Shown here: positions 1 to 9,543 of the stretch, in pieces
How the letters are laid out: every line of letters starts with the position of its first letter
Numbering within the stretch: position 1 is the stretch's first letter
Source: Actinomycetota bacterium
Lineage (GTDB): Bacteria; Actinomycetota; Acidimicrobiia; Acidimicrobiales; Ilumatobacteraceae
Assembly: GCA_009726095.1 (NCBI GenBank)
Contig: WLMZ01000015.1
Coordinates: 1-43,301 of the forward strand
DNA: 43,301 nt
Reading direction: 5' to 3'
Position numbers and translations under genes: made by a program
The notes under the pieces: generated by a model
The model's input: only the letters and a program-made list of their open reading frames with translations
Told to the model about the DNA's origin: nothing
The model's database searches: none

Positions 1-753
1 ATGCGCGAGGCACGTACCCGCATGCAGATGATCTTCCAGGATCCCATCTCGTCGTTGAACCCGCGCCGCAAGGTGCGAGACATCGTGATGGAGCCGCTCA
101 ACATCTGGAAGCGGGGCACTCCGCAGGAACGCAGCAAGCGCGTCGACCAGGTACTCGAAGAGGTCGGCATCGATCCCCAGCGCGCTGCCGAGAGCCAACC
201 ACACCAGTTCAGTGGCGGCCAGTGCCAGCGCATCAGCATCGCCCGCTCGCTCGTACTCAACCCGTCGATGATCATCTGTGACGAGCCCGTCTCTGCGCTC
301 GACGTGAGCGTGCAGGCCCAGGTGTTGAACCTGCTCGAGGACCTCAAGAAGCAGTACGGCCTCACGCTCATCTTCATTGCTCACGACCTTGCGGTCGTGA
401 AGAACATCAGCGACCGCGTCGCCGTGATGTATCTCGGCAAGGTGTGCGAGGTCGCACGCTCCGACGATCTCTATCGCGAGCCGGCGCATCACTACACCAA
501 CGTGTTGCTCAACTCCATTCCGGTGCCCGATCCCGAGATCGCTGTACAGCGCACGGCGATCGAGGGCGAGATCCCCTCGCCCGTCATGCCGCCACCCGGG
601 TGCCGGTTCCACACGCGCTGCCCCGCTGCGCAGGATCGCTGCCGCTCAGAAGAACCGCAACTACGCGAGATCAACACCAGTCATTTCGTTGCCTGCCATT
701 ACCCCGTGCATGGCGGCGAGGCACCGGTCAGCATCCGTTCAGCAACAGCCTGA
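1..753 (+). CDS. Oligopeptide/dipeptide ABC transporter ATP-binding protein (5' truncated)
   Basis: This is the C-terminal 250 residues of a peptide-importer ATPase of the OppF/DppF type, which powers uptake of oligopeptides through a membrane permease pair. The Walker A motif lies upstream of the window, so the ATG at base 1 is probably internal. Visible are the Q-loop (Gln13 in MIFQDP), the ABC signature SGGQCQR (71-77), Walker B with catalytic Glu (IICDEP, 91-96), the H-loop His128, and the cysteine-containing oligopeptide-transporter C-terminal region (GCRFHTRCP, about 200-208). A Cys replaces the more usual Arg or Gln right after SGGQ. The gene ends 21 bases before the convergent YkgJ-type gene. 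The family is clear; the exact substrate is not. Confidence 0.93.
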   Translation: MREARTRMQMIFQDPISSLNPRRKVRDIVMEPLNIWKRGTPQERSKRVDQVLEEVGIDPQRAAESQPHQFSGGQCQRISIARSLVLNPSMIICDEPVSALDVSVQAQVLNLLEDLKKQYGLTLIFIAHDLAVVKNISDRVAVMYLGKVCEVARSDDLYREPAHHYTNVLLNSIPVPDPEIAVQRTAIEGEIPSPVMPPPGCRFHTRCPAAQDRCRSEEPQLREINTSHFVACHYPVHGGEAPVSIRSATA

Positions 754-774
754 TCCTGCGCTCGCTGCGCCAGA

Positions 775-1356
775 TCAACGTTGCGGCAGGAAGCGTTCGT
801 GCTGCTCGATCGCCGCAACTGCGAGTTGGGTGTTGTTCGCCGGGCGGCCAGCCGCGCCGCTCTCATCGGCGCGGCTACGTATGTGCACCGCTGCGGCATG
901 GACCGCCTGGAAGAGATCGTGATCCAGCAGGGTGGGAAAGCTGAATCGCCAGCGACGGGCACGCTCGACGATCAACACCTTGTCGGCATCGGCCTGCACA
1001 CCCGCTGCCACGAACACCCGGCAGTCGTAGGCACGACACGTCTGCGGGCGATGGTCGTAGATGGAACAGCGGTCGTCGACCAGCATCGGGCACCGCCCGT
1101 GTTCGTCGTAGCCCATGAGCACATGTCCACGCGGGAGCAGCGGTGCCGGGAACAGCAGCGGCGCCGGAATGTGCGCCAGGGTGTCGGTCTCGTCCGGTCC
1201 GATATGAATGAACTGCGACGCCGTGCAGCAGGCCGTGCAATCCCCACACGGCACATCGGACTCCCCTTCGCCGCGGATCGCCATCTGGATCTGGCCGAGC
1301 CACACCGAGAAGTCTCCGGCCTCCAGCGCGTCGTGGTCGTGCACGGGCTCAGCCAT
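775..1356 (-). CDS. YkgJ-family cysteine-cluster protein
   Basis: A 193-residue soluble protein with the Cys pattern of the YkgJ/CxxCxxCC family, annotated as putative zinc- or iron-chelating proteins of unknown reaction. The sequence shows CGDCTACC near the N-terminus, then CPML..RCSIYDHRP and CRAYDC. The ATG at 1356 was chosen because it overlaps the stop of the upstream crotonase gene by 8 bases and starts just before the conserved region; an upstream start at 1392 would lie deep in that gene. The pair is probably co-transcribed. No function can be assigned beyond metal binding by the cysteines, which is itself inferred from the family. Confidence 0.85.
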   Translation of the reverse strand: MAEPVHDHDALEAGDFSVWLGQIQMAIRGEGESDVPCGDCTACCTASQFIHIGPDETDTLAHIPAPLLFPAPLLPRGHVLMGYDEHGRCPMLVDDRCSIYDHRPQTCRAYDCRVFVAAGVQADADKVLIVERARRWRFSFPTLLDHDLFQAVHAAAVHIRSRADESGAAGRPANNTQLAVAAIEQHERFLPQR

Positions 1357-2158
1357 TGGTGAAGTTCGGCGGACGCTTCTCGAGGAATGCAATCATCGCC
1401 TCACGGAAGTCTGCGGTCTGACCGAGCATGATCTGCTGGCGGTTCTCCAGATCGATCGCCGACTGCATCGCTGGAATCTCCAGCGCCGTCCACATGCCCT
1501 CCTTGGTCAGCGCCACACCCATCGGCGCATTGAGCATGATCTCTTCGGCCTTGGCATAGGCGGCATCGAGCAGGGCAGCACCATCGTGAAGCTCGACGAC
1601 GAGACCGATTCGGTAGGCCTCGTCGCTGGTGAACACGCGTCCGGTGAGCATCAGTTCCTGCGCCCGCGCCGCGCCGACGATGCGCGGCAGCAGCCAGCTG
1701 GTACCGATGTCGCAGGCCGAGAGACCGATGCGGATGAACGCAGCATTGAACTTCGCCGCGGTGGATGCAAGGCGGACATCAGAGCCCAGCACCAGCGCCA
1801 GACCTCCTCCGGAGGCGGCGCCGTTGACCGCAGCGATGATGGGCTGCGGGATCGAGCGCATGTGCGGGATGAGCCCGGCGATGTGCTTTTGCACGGCAAA
1901 GCCCGCCTGAATGGGCCCGAGCGTGGCGGTGTTCGGCGCCCTGCCGTAACCGCCCAGGTCGAGCCCGGCGCAGAAGCCCCGGCCAGCGCCGGTGAGCACG
2001 ACGGTGCGCACGCTCGGGTCGACGGCAATGGCGTCGAGGGCATCATGGAGTCCCTGCACCAGTTCGGTGGTCATCGCATTCAGCTTGTCGGGTCGGTTCA
2101 ACGTGATTTGGGCGATGCCGGTACGTGGATGGGAGATGTCGATGACAGCCATGCACAC
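1349..2158 (-). CDS. Crotonase-superfamily protein (enoyl-CoA hydratase/isomerase-like)
   Basis: A 269-residue crotonase-fold protein acting on acyl-CoA thioesters. The two oxyanion-hole segments are present: GAGRGFCAGLDL (57-68) and GAASGGGLAL (113-122). By alignment to classical enoyl-CoA hydratase, the first catalytic Glu is replaced by Phe141, while the second Glu is retained as Glu168 (ARAQELMLTG). Asp150 in the GLSACDIG segment falls where dienoyl-CoA isomerases keep a catalytic Asp. So hydratase activity is not assured; isomerase or another crotonase reaction is possible. Start may be the ATG at 2158 or the one at 2152; neither has a clear Shine-Dalgarno. The gene is divergent from the AlkA-like gene and overlaps the YkgJ-type gene. 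Confidence 0.88.
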   Translation of the reverse strand: MCMAVIDISHPRTGIAQITLNRPDKLNAMTTELVQGLHDALDAIAVDPSVRTVVLTGAGRGFCAGLDLGGYGRAPNTATLGPIQAGFAVQKHIAGLIPHMRSIPQPIIAAVNGAASGGGLALVLGSDVRLASTAAKFNAAFIRIGLSACDIGTSWLLPRIVGAARAQELMLTGRVFTSDEAYRIGLVVELHDGAALLDAAYAKAEEIMLNAPMGVALTKEGMWTALEIPAMQSAIDLENRQQIMLGQTADFREAMIAFLEKRPPNFTNG

Positions 2159-2207
2159 ATCGTGGCGTATGGCGCCAGTGCTTCGTGCACCGGGCCGTCC
2201 AGCCGAC

Positions 2208-2213
2208 TACGGT
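2208..2213 (+). promoter_or_regulatory. Candidate -10 box (TACGGT) of a leaderless transcript
   Basis: TACGGT lies 7 bases before the in-frame GTG at 2221 of the DNA glycosylase gene. This matches the actinobacterial TANNNT -10 placed so that transcription would begin at the start codon. No convincing -35 is visible. It is used here to prefer the GTG at 2221. Confidence 0.4.
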
Positions 2214-2220
2214 GCCGCGC

Positions 2221-3117
2221 GTGGCCTTCATGCGCCCCGATGCGGCGGTCGATATCAGGACGACACTTTCCTTGTACCGATTCGGATACCACGACGCCAC
2301 GACCCAACTCGGCGAGACCGACTTCTGGCGAGCCACGCTGACACCGGTCGGCCCGGGCACGGTGCACATCTGGTGGTCACCAGGTCAGCTCGACGCCCAG
2401 GCATGGGGCGACGGCGCCGACTGGTTGCTCGAGCGCGTGCGAGGGCTCACCGGTGGCCACGATGAGGGCTTCAGCTGCCCGGACGATGCCCACCCGGCCA
2501 TTCGAGCAGCGCACCGCAACCACCCGGGGCTGCGCATCGGCTCCAGCGGAGCCCTGTACCACGAGTTACTGCCCGCGATCCTCGGCCAGCGCGTTACGGC
2601 TGGCGAGGCAATCGCTCAATGGCGGCGGCTCTGCACCACCCTCGGCGGTGATGCCCCGGGACCGAACCACGATCTCCGCCTGCCGCCCGACCCCGTCGAA
2701 CTCAGCAATCGGCCAGCGTGGTGGTTCCATCCACTGGGTATCGAGGCCAAACGCGCCGAAGCGCTGCGAACCGTCGGAAGATACGCCCAGCGCATCTCGG
2801 AGTGGTGCGACCTCAGCGCGTTCGATGCAAGCGCCAAACTGCACCTGCTGCGCGGCATCGGCCCATGGACCATCGGTTCGGCAGTGGGCCCGGCGCTGGG
2901 CGACCCCGATGCCATACCAATCGGCGACTTCCATCTCCCCAACATGGTGTCGTGGGCGCTGGCGAAGCGGGCGCGTGGTACCGACGAGGAAATGCTTGCC
3001 CTGCTGGAACCGCTCACTGGGCAGCGCGGGCGGGTCATCCGGCTGCTTGGCATGGACGGTCATGCTGCCCCGAAGTTCGGTCCCCGTCAGCGCATTCAGC
3101 CGATGTACCGTCGTTGA
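2221..3117 (+). CDS. DNA-3-methyladenine glycosylase (AlkA-like, HhH-GPD)
   Basis: A 298-residue base-excision repair enzyme of the HhH-GPD superfamily that removes alkylated purines. The helix-hairpin-helix is visible at about 207-222 (LLRGIGPWTIGS), and the catalytic Asp is most likely Asp236 in IGDFHLPN, the position equivalent to AlkA Asp238. The N-terminal 100 residues resemble the AlkA-type beta domain. The GTG at 2221 is preferred because a TACGGT box ends 7 bases upstream; an in-frame ATG at 2185 gives 12 more residues, and another at 2230 three fewer. It is divergent from the crotonase gene. The family is clear; the substrate range is inferred. Confidence 0.87.
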   Translation: MAFMRPDAAVDIRTTLSLYRFGYHDATTQLGETDFWRATLTPVGPGTVHIWWSPGQLDAQAWGDGADWLLERVRGLTGGHDEGFSCPDDAHPAIRAAHRNHPGLRIGSSGALYHELLPAILGQRVTAGEAIAQWRRLCTTLGGDAPGPNHDLRLPPDPVELSNRPAWWFHPLGIEAKRAEALRTVGRYAQRISEWCDLSAFDASAKLHLLRGIGPWTIGSAVGPALGDPDAIPIGDFHLPNMVSWALAKRARGTDEEMLALLEPLTGQRGRVIRLLGMDGHAAPKFGPRQRIQPMYRR

Positions 3118-3181
3118 CCGACACGAGTTTGTGCGATGCGAGTGCTAACGTCGGCCCGCCCCTACGCCGGGGTGCTGCACC

Positions 3182-4447
3182 ATGACTGACACCATCGAAT
3201 CCGACATCCATCGAGCAGCCGGGGATCCGTCCCCGGCCTCCACCGCTTCGGCCCGATCGGGTGAGTGGAAGCGGCTGGTGAAGCGCTCGTTCATTGCCTA
3301 CGTGCTCAGTCGGTTGTGCGTCATCGCTGGTGCGGCCGTGGTCGCAGCCCAACGCGTCGTCCAAGACCGCACCGATGGTATCCCCCGCCCCAACAACGCC
3401 CTGAGCAACATCACCGAGGTACTCACATCGTGGGACGGCAAGTGGTATTTCGCCATCGTCCGCGACAGCTACCCTTCGCACATCCCAGCGCACGTCACCT
3501 GGGACGACTACCAGGCGCGCACGGCGTTCTTCCCCGTGTACCCCAATCTGGTGCGCTTGCTCGACAAGGTCCTTCCCGGCGGCGATGTGTTCGCCGGACT
3601 CCTGCTCAACTTCGTGTTCGGGGCCATTGCCGTGTATCTGGTGGGCGCGCTCGCCCGTGCCCTGTTCGACGAACGGGTCGGCTACAGGGCCATGTTGCTG
3701 ATGGCCTTCTTCCCGGGCAGCTTCGTGCTGACGTTCACCTACAGCGAGGCAACACTGCTGGTGTTCGCCGCTGCCTGCCTGTTGTGCCTGCAACGCCGGC
3801 AGTGGTGGCTGGCTGGAGCACTTGCTGCGGTCGGGGCGGCGACCCGGCCGAACGGCATCGCCCTGATCGCAGCCTGCGCGGTTGCTGCGCTGCTGGCCAT
3901 TCGCGAGCGACGCGAATGGCGCTCTTTGGTGGCACCAGCCCTTGCCCCGATCGGCTTCATCGCCGTCCATCTGTTCCTCTGGCGGCGAACCGGCGAGAAA
4001 TTGGCATGGTTCCGCACGCAGAGCGACGCTTGGCACGAGGGCACCAGCTTTGGCCTGACCGCGCTCAAGAACACCGCTCAGGCATTTACGCGACCGTTGG
4101 CGTCGCCAACCGACATCATCACCGCAGTGTCGTTCCTCGCCACGCTGTTGCTGGTCTACATGGCGTACAAGAAGCGTCTCCCCTGGCCACTCGTCACCTA
4201 TAGCGCCGTCGTGCTGGTGCTCATGCTGGCCCCGAGCACCGTGACGGCGCGACCCCGGTTCCTGTACACGGCGTTCCCCTTGCTGATCTCAGCGGCTGCA
4301 TGGATACGCGACCTCGAGGCCTCCCATGAGCACGACAACGAAGAGCTGTCGAGCGGGCACGAGTTGTGGACCGTGGTCCTGGCGATGTGCGCTGCCGGGC
4401 TCGTGACCTTGACCGGCCTGTACGGGGTGTTCGGCGCCATCCCCTGA
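3182..4447 (+). CDS. PIG-V-like polyprenol-phosphate-mannose-dependent mannosyltransferase (GT-C)
   Basis: A 421-residue polytopic membrane protein with the layout of the PIG-V/GPI-mannosyltransferase-like family. It has an N-terminal membrane helix, then a first extracytoplasmic loop carrying WDGKWYF (84-90) and the FFPVYPN segment, followed by about eight hydrophobic helices. GT-C enzymes of this type take the sugar from a polyprenyl-phosphate donor on the outer membrane face. A convergent neighbour 12 bases away encodes the polyprenyl-phosphate mannose synthase that would make such a donor, which supports a mannosyl function. The acceptor is unknown; lipomannan-like glycans or glycoproteins are possible. 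The ATG at 3182 follows a weak GGGG-rich ribosome-binding region. Confidence 0.82.
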   Translation: MTDTIESDIHRAAGDPSPASTASARSGEWKRLVKRSFIAYVLSRLCVIAGAAVVAAQRVVQDRTDGIPRPNNALSNITEVLTSWDGKWYFAIVRDSYPSHIPAHVTWDDYQARTAFFPVYPNLVRLLDKVLPGGDVFAGLLLNFVFGAIAVYLVGALARALFDERVGYRAMLLMAFFPGSFVLTFTYSEATLLVFAAACLLCLQRRQWWLAGALAAVGAATRPNGIALIAACAVAALLAIRERREWRSLVAPALAPIGFIAVHLFLWRRTGEKLAWFRTQSDAWHEGTSFGLTALKNTAQAFTRPLASPTDIITAVSFLATLLLVYMAYKKRLPWPLVTYSAVVLVLMLAPSTVTARPRFLYTAFPLLISAAAWIRDLEASHEHDNEELSSGHELWTVVLAMCAAGLVTLTGLYGVFGAIP

Positions 4448-4458
4448 GCTACGGGTGG

Positions 4459-5199
4459 CTAGCGCGACTCGGTGCCGCGGCCGCGCAGTTTCGCCCACAC
4501 ATCAGAGATGGCCCAACCGGTGACGAGCAGCATCGACTCGGCCACAATCCGGCCCGACATCTTCGATGATCCGAACTCCCGATCGACGAACGTGATCGGC
4601 TGTTCGACGACGGTATAACCGTGACGGATGAGCCGACGCACGAGTTCGGTGAGAAACGCGTACCCCTCGGCAGCTGTGGACGTGGGTTCGATCGCCCGCA
4701 GCGCACTGGCCCGGTAGGCGCGAAACCCCGAGGTACAGTCGTGAATGTGTAGACCGAGAACCCCGCTGGTGTACCGGTTGCCCCACCGCGACAACAGGCG
4801 GCGATGCACCGGCCAGTTCACGGTTCCCCCGCCCGGCACGTAGCGCGAGCCCACGACTGCATCGGCGCCCTGCTCGATGCGCTTGACCAGCAGCGGGATG
4901 GTCGCCGGATCGTGTGAGAAATCGCAGTCCATGGAGACGACCACGTCATAGTCGCCATCGAGCGCCGTGGCGAAGCCGTGACGATATGCGCTGCCCAGAC
5001 CCTGCTTGGCTGCGCGATGCAGGACCCGGATGTTGCCGAGGCCAGCGGCCGTGCGCTCGGCAAGGGCGCCGGTGCCGTCGGGGCTGTTGTCGTCGACGAT
5101 GAGAATCGATGCATCGGGGAGCGCAGCCCGGACAGCGCCGAGGAAGCGGACGATGTTCTCCGCCTCCTGGTATGTGGGCACCACTACGACCGTTCGCAC
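4459..5199 (-). CDS. Polyprenol-phosphate mannose synthase (GT2, DPM1/Ppm1-like)
   Basis: A 246-residue cytoplasmic GT2 enzyme that should transfer mannose from GDP-mannose to polyprenyl phosphate. The family signatures are all present: PTYQEAENI (8-16), VDDNSPDGT (35-43), the metal-binding DCD in SMDCDFSHDP (89-98), GSRYVPGGG (117-125) and DCTSGFR (154-160), plus DREFGSSKMS near the C-terminus. There is no C-terminal membrane domain or fused acyltransferase, unlike some mycobacterial arrangements. The GTG start at 5199 is preceded by a TAGCGT box 8 bases upstream. Its product is the expected donor for the PIG-V-like enzyme next door and perhaps other GT-C proteins in the window. Confidence 0.92.
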   Translation of the reverse strand: MRTVVVVPTYQEAENIVRFLGAVRAALPDASILIVDDNSPDGTGALAERTAAGLGNIRVLHRAAKQGLGSAYRHGFATALDGDYDVVVSMDCDFSHDPATIPLLVKRIEQGADAVVGSRYVPGGGTVNWPVHRRLLSRWGNRYTSGVLGLHIHDCTSGFRAYRASALRAIEPTSTAAEGYAFLTELVRRLIRHGYTVVEQPITFVDREFGSSKMSGRIVAESMLLVTGWAISDVWAKLRGRGTESR

Positions 5200-5207
5200 G
5201 GTGCGTC

Positions 5208-5213
5208 ACGCTA
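5208..5213 (-). promoter_or_regulatory. Candidate -10 box (TAGCGT) of the polyprenol-phosphate mannose synthase gene
   Basis: Read on the minus strand, TAGCGT is separated by 8 bases from the GTG at 5199, the spacing expected for a leaderless mRNA. It sits in the 86-base region divergent from the AftD-like gene. No clear -35 was found. Confidence 0.35.
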
Positions 5214-5285
5214 GCGGCACCGCCACTCTGAGGACGCAACCGCGTGTTAGATTGCCGCCGCTGCTGTCGGTTGCGGCCTTCGACT

Positions 5286-8200
5286 ATGAGTGCCTCCCCT
5301 TCTGTCTTTCTCAACCGAGTGCAGCGCTCGAGAGATCGCCTGCAGGTACTCGTTCTGGTGCTGCTCGCGTATGTCCCGGCGCTGACCTCTGCTCCCGGCA
5401 AGTTGCCCGCCGACACGAAGCTGTACCTGTACCTGAATCCGGCCAGGCTCACCGGCGACGCCCCGTACTCATGGGACAGCCGCCAGTTCGCCGGATGGGT
5501 GCCCCACCAGACGCTCAGCTACCTGTGGCCCTCCGGGCCGTGGTATTCGCTGTGTAACGCCGTCGGCGTACCCGACTGGGTGGCGCACCGGCTGTGGATC
5601 GGCACGCTGCTGTTCGCCGCAGGGCTCGGTGTCCGATGGGCGGCCAAGTTGCTCGGTATCCCGGCAACGGGCGCACTGATCGCAGCCATGTTCTACCAAC
5701 TGTCGCCGTACGTCCTGCCGTACATCTCGCGTACCTCGGCGATGCTGCTGCCCTGGGCCGGTCTTGGCTGGCTCATCGGCCTGACCATTCGGGCCGCCAC
5801 CCGTTCGAAATGGCGCGACGTCGGATTGTTCGGTCTGGTCATGGCAACTGTTGCCGCCCCGAACGCCACCGCCATCGTGATGATTGCTCCGGGTCCCGTG
5901 CTGTGGTTGCTGCACGCAGCGTGGGGTCGCATGATCACCTGGCGACGCGCCGCGACGGTCGCGGCCAAGCTCGGCGCCATCAGCGTCGCGATGTCGGCAT
6001 GGTGGATCGCGATGTTGTCGGTGCAGGGCCGCTACGGGGCCGACGTGCTCGGCTACAGCGAAACCTTGCAGGCCGTCTCGTTCACTTCGTCGAGCGCCGA
6101 GGTCCTGCGCGGCATGGGCTACTGGCTGTTCTACATCCGCGACCCAGTGGGCTTCGCAACGACTGCCTCGTTCCGTTACATGAGCTCCGGCAGGCTCATT
6201 GCCATCTCGTTCATTGTGCTCGCCGTGTCGCTGCTCGGTCTGGTGGTGGCCCGCTGGTCCAGTCGTCGCTACGCAGCGCTGCTCGTCTTTGTCGGCGTGG
6301 TGCTGGCCGTCGGGGTGCATCCGATCGGCAACTCGTCACCGCTGATGTCGCCGCTGGCGAACAACTCGCGGTCCGCCCTGTCACTGGCCATGCGCAGCAG
6401 TACCCGTGCGCTGCCGCTCAGCACACTCGGGCTCGCGCTCGGCGCCGGAGCGTTGGTGGCATCCATTGCCCGGAGCCGCATGCGACTGCGGCGGCTCGCA
6501 CCATGGCTGGTTGGGGCCCTGGCCCTGGTCAACCTCCCGGCGTTGTTCGACGGTGGTCTTGTGGACCCGGCGCTGACCCATGATGAGCACCCACCTGCGG
6601 CATGGACCCAGGCGGCAGCGGTGCTCGACGCCACCGCTGCTGACCACCGCGTGTTGCAGATCCCGGGGAACGAGTTTGGCGCGTTCCGCTGGGGCTACAC
6701 CGTCGATCCCCCGCTGCCGGGCCTCACCACCAAGGCGTTCATCTCGCGCGACCTGCTCCCACTGGGCAGCCCGGCGGCGATGGACACCATCTACGCACTC
6801 GACGATCGATTCCAGGAGGGCACCGCCGAGATCGCATCGGTCGCCCCGATTGCCCGGCTGTTCGGGGTCGACACCATCTGGCTCCCCAACGACGTGGCGT
6901 TCGAGCGGTTCCGCTCGCCGCGACCAGAGACCATCAGCGAGATGTTCAGCGTTGCTGGACCCACCGCGGGCTTGGGCCCGCTCGTCACCTACGGCAGCCC
7001 ACAGGTCAACACGCCGGTCTTGCCGATGGTCGACGAGCAGTCGATCAGTAACCACACCATCGGCACGCCGCTGGCACCGGTCGCGTTGGTGCAGGTCTCG
7101 AATCCACAGCCGATCATCCGGGCCAAGACGGGCACGGTCATGGTGGCCGGGAGCGGCGATGGTCTGGTCGATGCTGCAGCCGCTGGACTGATCACCGGCA
7201 ACGAGCTCATTCGCTATTCCGCCGATATGGATCCCACCGCGACGGCGGACGGTAACGACGCAGCGACAGCAGCCGAGCGAGTGATCATCACCGACAGCAA
7301 CCGCGATCGCGCCCACCAGTGGCGCGGTTCACAAGACGTCACAGGCTTCACCGAAGACGGTACGCCCGACGGTGGCGTGTTGAGGTTTGACAGTGCTGAC
7401 CAGCGGTTGCCGCTCTTTGCCTCATCGACCACCGCAGACATGACCATCGCCGAGCAGCGCGGCGCGGTGCATGCGGCGGCCAGCGCATACGGCGAACCGT
7501 TCGCGTATCGACCCGAGGACCGCGCCGCACACGCCGTGGATGGCGACCCGACCACGGCATGGATCGTCGCCGATCACGGCGAACCGACGGGTGAGTTCTT
7601 GCGCCTGACCAGCAGCACTCCGATGACGACGCTCACGCTCGTCCAGCCGCAGGATCTGCGCAACCGGTGGATCACCGCGATCACCGTCACCGATGCATCG
7701 GGCTCATTTGATGTTGACCTCACCGCCGCATCGCGCGGCACTTCTGGCCAGCAGTTGCGATTGCGTTCGCCATCCACAACCGTCACCATCACCATTGCTG
7801 CCACGGCTCACGCGGCGCTGTTTCCTGGCGAGGGCCTCGATGGCGTTGGTTTCGCAGAGGTATCGGCAGGCCTCGGGCGCACCGATGAGATCGTCAGGGT
7901 GCCCAGTGCGGGCGTCGGAGCTGCTCAACGACTGGACATCGTGCTCACACGTCTGCGCACGCGCCCCACAAACCGCTACCGCAGCGATCCCGAGCCATCG
8001 CTGGCGCGTTCGTTCACCCTGCAGGAACCACGCACTGCAGACGTGTCGATGTCGGCACGTATCGACCAACGCGCCGACGACGCGACCATCGCCGACCTGT
8101 TCGGCTGGGCCGGTACCACCTCGACGCGTCGGCTCACCGGCGTGCCCGCCATGGGCGGCTGGGCCGCGACTGACGCCAACACAGGCACGGCTTGGGTGTC

Positions 8201-9539
8201 GCCGTTCGGGCAGGCGATCGGCAGCGAGTTGGACATCCCGCTCGATTCGGCCCGCACCACCACGTCGCTCGTGCTGCGCCAGCCGGTCTCCGATCAGTTG
8301 GCCACCATTACCGAGATCGAGATCAGCGGCAGCGGCAGCGGCAGCCAGACGGTTGCCGTACCCACCCCAGATGCCGATGGCATCAGCACGGTCGAGTTTG
8401 CCGGTGTCGCCGGCGCACAGCTGCACATCAGGATCACCGCCACCAATGATGCGTTCACGATCGACCGTCGGTACGGCCAGCCCGTGCGCCTACCGGTCGG
8501 CATCGCCGAGGTCTCGGCCCCCGGCATCGTTGCCTCCACGCTCCAGGTGCAACTCGACACCGGCTGCCGCAGCGACATGCTGACCATCGATGGCGTCGGC
8601 GTGCCGGCACGCATCACGGGGGAGACGGCCGAGCTGTTCACCGATCACGATGCAACGGTGTCGTTGTGCGACCCGTCGACGGTGTCGCTCGGCGACGGCG
8701 AGCACCTCGTGCGGAGCGCAGCGGGTCTCCTCACCGGCATCGACATCAACCGGGTAGTACTCACCAGCGCTGCCGCCAGCGCTCCGGGGACGCCCACATC
8801 GCCTGCTGCAGCGGCGCCCACCGTCACGATCACGCAGACCGACCGCACGTCTCGCTCGTTGTCCGTCGCCTCATGCACCAACGGCTGTTGGCTGGTTTTC
8901 GGCGAGGGGTTCAACCCGGGATGGGCCGCAGCGCTCGACGGAGTGTCGCTCGGGGCACAACAACCCGTCGACGGCGGCTTCAACGGGTGGTGGCTCCCAC
9001 CCGCCACCGGCACACGCGCCGTAGAGCTGACCTGGCAGGGGCAGGGCACGGTGAACATGGGCCTCTTGCTCGCCGCCCTCGCCCTGCTCGTGTGTCTCGG
9101 ACTCGTCGTCTACGACCGCAGCCGCACCGATGCCCCGATCCTGTCCCAGCCCGCATTTGCGGCTCTCTGGGGCAAACCCACCCTCCCGGCGCTGCGCTCG
9201 TGGCGGTCACTGGGCGGACCGCCCGCCGCCCCGGTGGCCATCGCCACCATCGCCGGAGCGCTCGTGATTGCCCCCGCTTGGGGGCTGATCTGCGGGCTGG
9301 TGGCCTTCGTCTGTTGTGTCGTGCTTCGCCGGGTACAGCTCATGGGCCTCGTGGCCATCGGTATCGTCGCCACCATCGGTCTTGTCATGGTGTACCGGGT
9401 CGTCACGACGCACCCCTTCGCCAATGCCGGTTGGCCCATGGTCTTCGACGACCTACATCGCCCGGGCATGGCTGTGGTGGTGCTGCTCGTGGCAGGGCTT
9501 TCAACGGCAAGACACTCCGCTGATGCCGAGAGTCGCTAA
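5286..9539 (+). CDS. AftD-like alpha-(1->3)-arabinofuranosyltransferase (DUF3367-type GT-C)
   Basis: A 1417-residue membrane protein with the overall build of mycobacterial AftD, which adds alpha-1,3-arabinofuranose branches to arabinan using decaprenylphosphoryl-arabinose. The first loop has ADTK (42-45), the acidic position conserved in AftD, then a WD pair (63-64) and LWPSGP (80-85), resembling the AftD N-terminus. About ten membrane helices follow. A long extracytoplasmic region (about residues 450-1240) contains at least two discoidin/F5-8-like carbohydrate-binding repeats, each opening with a D...TAW pattern (near DGDPTTAW and DANTGTAW). Four or five C-terminal helices close the protein. 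The ATG at 5286 is preferred over a GTG at 5244. The downstream GT2 gene starts within 5 bases of its stop, so the two are likely co-transcribed. Confidence 0.85.
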   Translation: MSASPSVFLNRVQRSRDRLQVLVLVLLAYVPALTSAPGKLPADTKLYLYLNPARLTGDAPYSWDSRQFAGWVPHQTLSYLWPSGPWYSLCNAVGVPDWVAHRLWIGTLLFAAGLGVRWAAKLLGIPATGALIAAMFYQLSPYVLPYISRTSAMLLPWAGLGWLIGLTIRAATRSKWRDVGLFGLVMATVAAPNATAIVMIAPGPVLWLLHAAWGRMITWRRAATVAAKLGAISVAMSAWWIAMLSVQGRYGADVLGYSETLQAVSFTSSSAEVLRGMGYWLFYIRDPVGFATTASFRYMSSGRLIAISFIVLAVSLLGLVVARWSSRRYAALLVFVGVVLAVGVHPIGNSSPLMSPLANNSRSALSLAMRSSTRALPLSTLGLALGAGALVASIARSRMRLRRLAPWLVGALALVNLPALFDGGLVDPALTHDEHPPAAWTQAAAVLDATAADHRVLQIPGNEFGAFRWGYTVDPPLPGLTTKAFISRDLLPLGSPAAMDTIYALDDRFQEGTAEIASVAPIARLFGVDTIWLPNDVAFERFRSPRPETISEMFSVAGPTAGLGPLVTYGSPQVNTPVLPMVDEQSISNHTIGTPLAPVALVQVSNPQPIIRAKTGTVMVAGSGDGLVDAAAAGLITGNELIRYSADMDPTATADGNDAATAAERVIITDSNRDRAHQWRGSQDVTGFTEDGTPDGGVLRFDSADQRLPLFASSTTADMTIAEQRGAVHAAASAYGEPFAYRPEDRAAHAVDGDPTTAWIVADHGEPTGEFLRLTSSTPMTTLTLVQPQDLRNRWITAITVTDASGSFDVDLTAASRGTSGQQLRLRSPSTTVTITIAATAHAALFPGEGLDGVGFAEVSAGLGRTDEIVRVPSAGVGAAQRLDIVLTRLRTRPTNRYRSDPEPSLARSFTLQEPRTADVSMSARIDQRADDATIADLFGWAGTTSTRRLTGVPAMGGWAATDANTGTAWVSPFGQAIGSELDIPLDSARTTTSLVLRQPVSDQLATITEIEISGSGSGSQTVAVPTPDADGISTVEFAGVAGAQLHIRITATNDAFTIDRRYGQPVRLPVGIAEVSAPGIVASTLQVQLDTGCRSDMLTIDGVGVPARITGETAELFTDHDATVSLCDPSTVSLGDGEHLVRSAAGLLTGIDINRVVLTSAAASAPGTPTSPAAAAPTVTITQTDRTSRSLSVASCTNGCWLVFGEGFNPGWAAALDGVSLGAQQPVDGGFNGWWLPPATGTRAVELTWQGQGTVNMGLLLAALALLVCLGLVVYDRSRTDAPILSQPAFAALWGKPTLPALRSWRSLGGPPAAPVAIATIAGALVIAPAWGLICGLVAFVCCVVLRRVQLMGLVAIGIVATIGLVMVYRVVTTHPFANAGWPMVFDDLHRPGMAVVVLLVAGLSTARHSADAESR

Positions 9540-9543
9540 CGTG

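Noticed and set aside
5244-5285. Longer GTG start for the AftD-like protein
   Set aside because: The 14 extra residues are Arg/Cys-rich and unlike a membrane-protein N-terminus. The ATG at 5286 gives a normal start before the first helix, and a TAGATT box (5248-5253) falls in the extra region.
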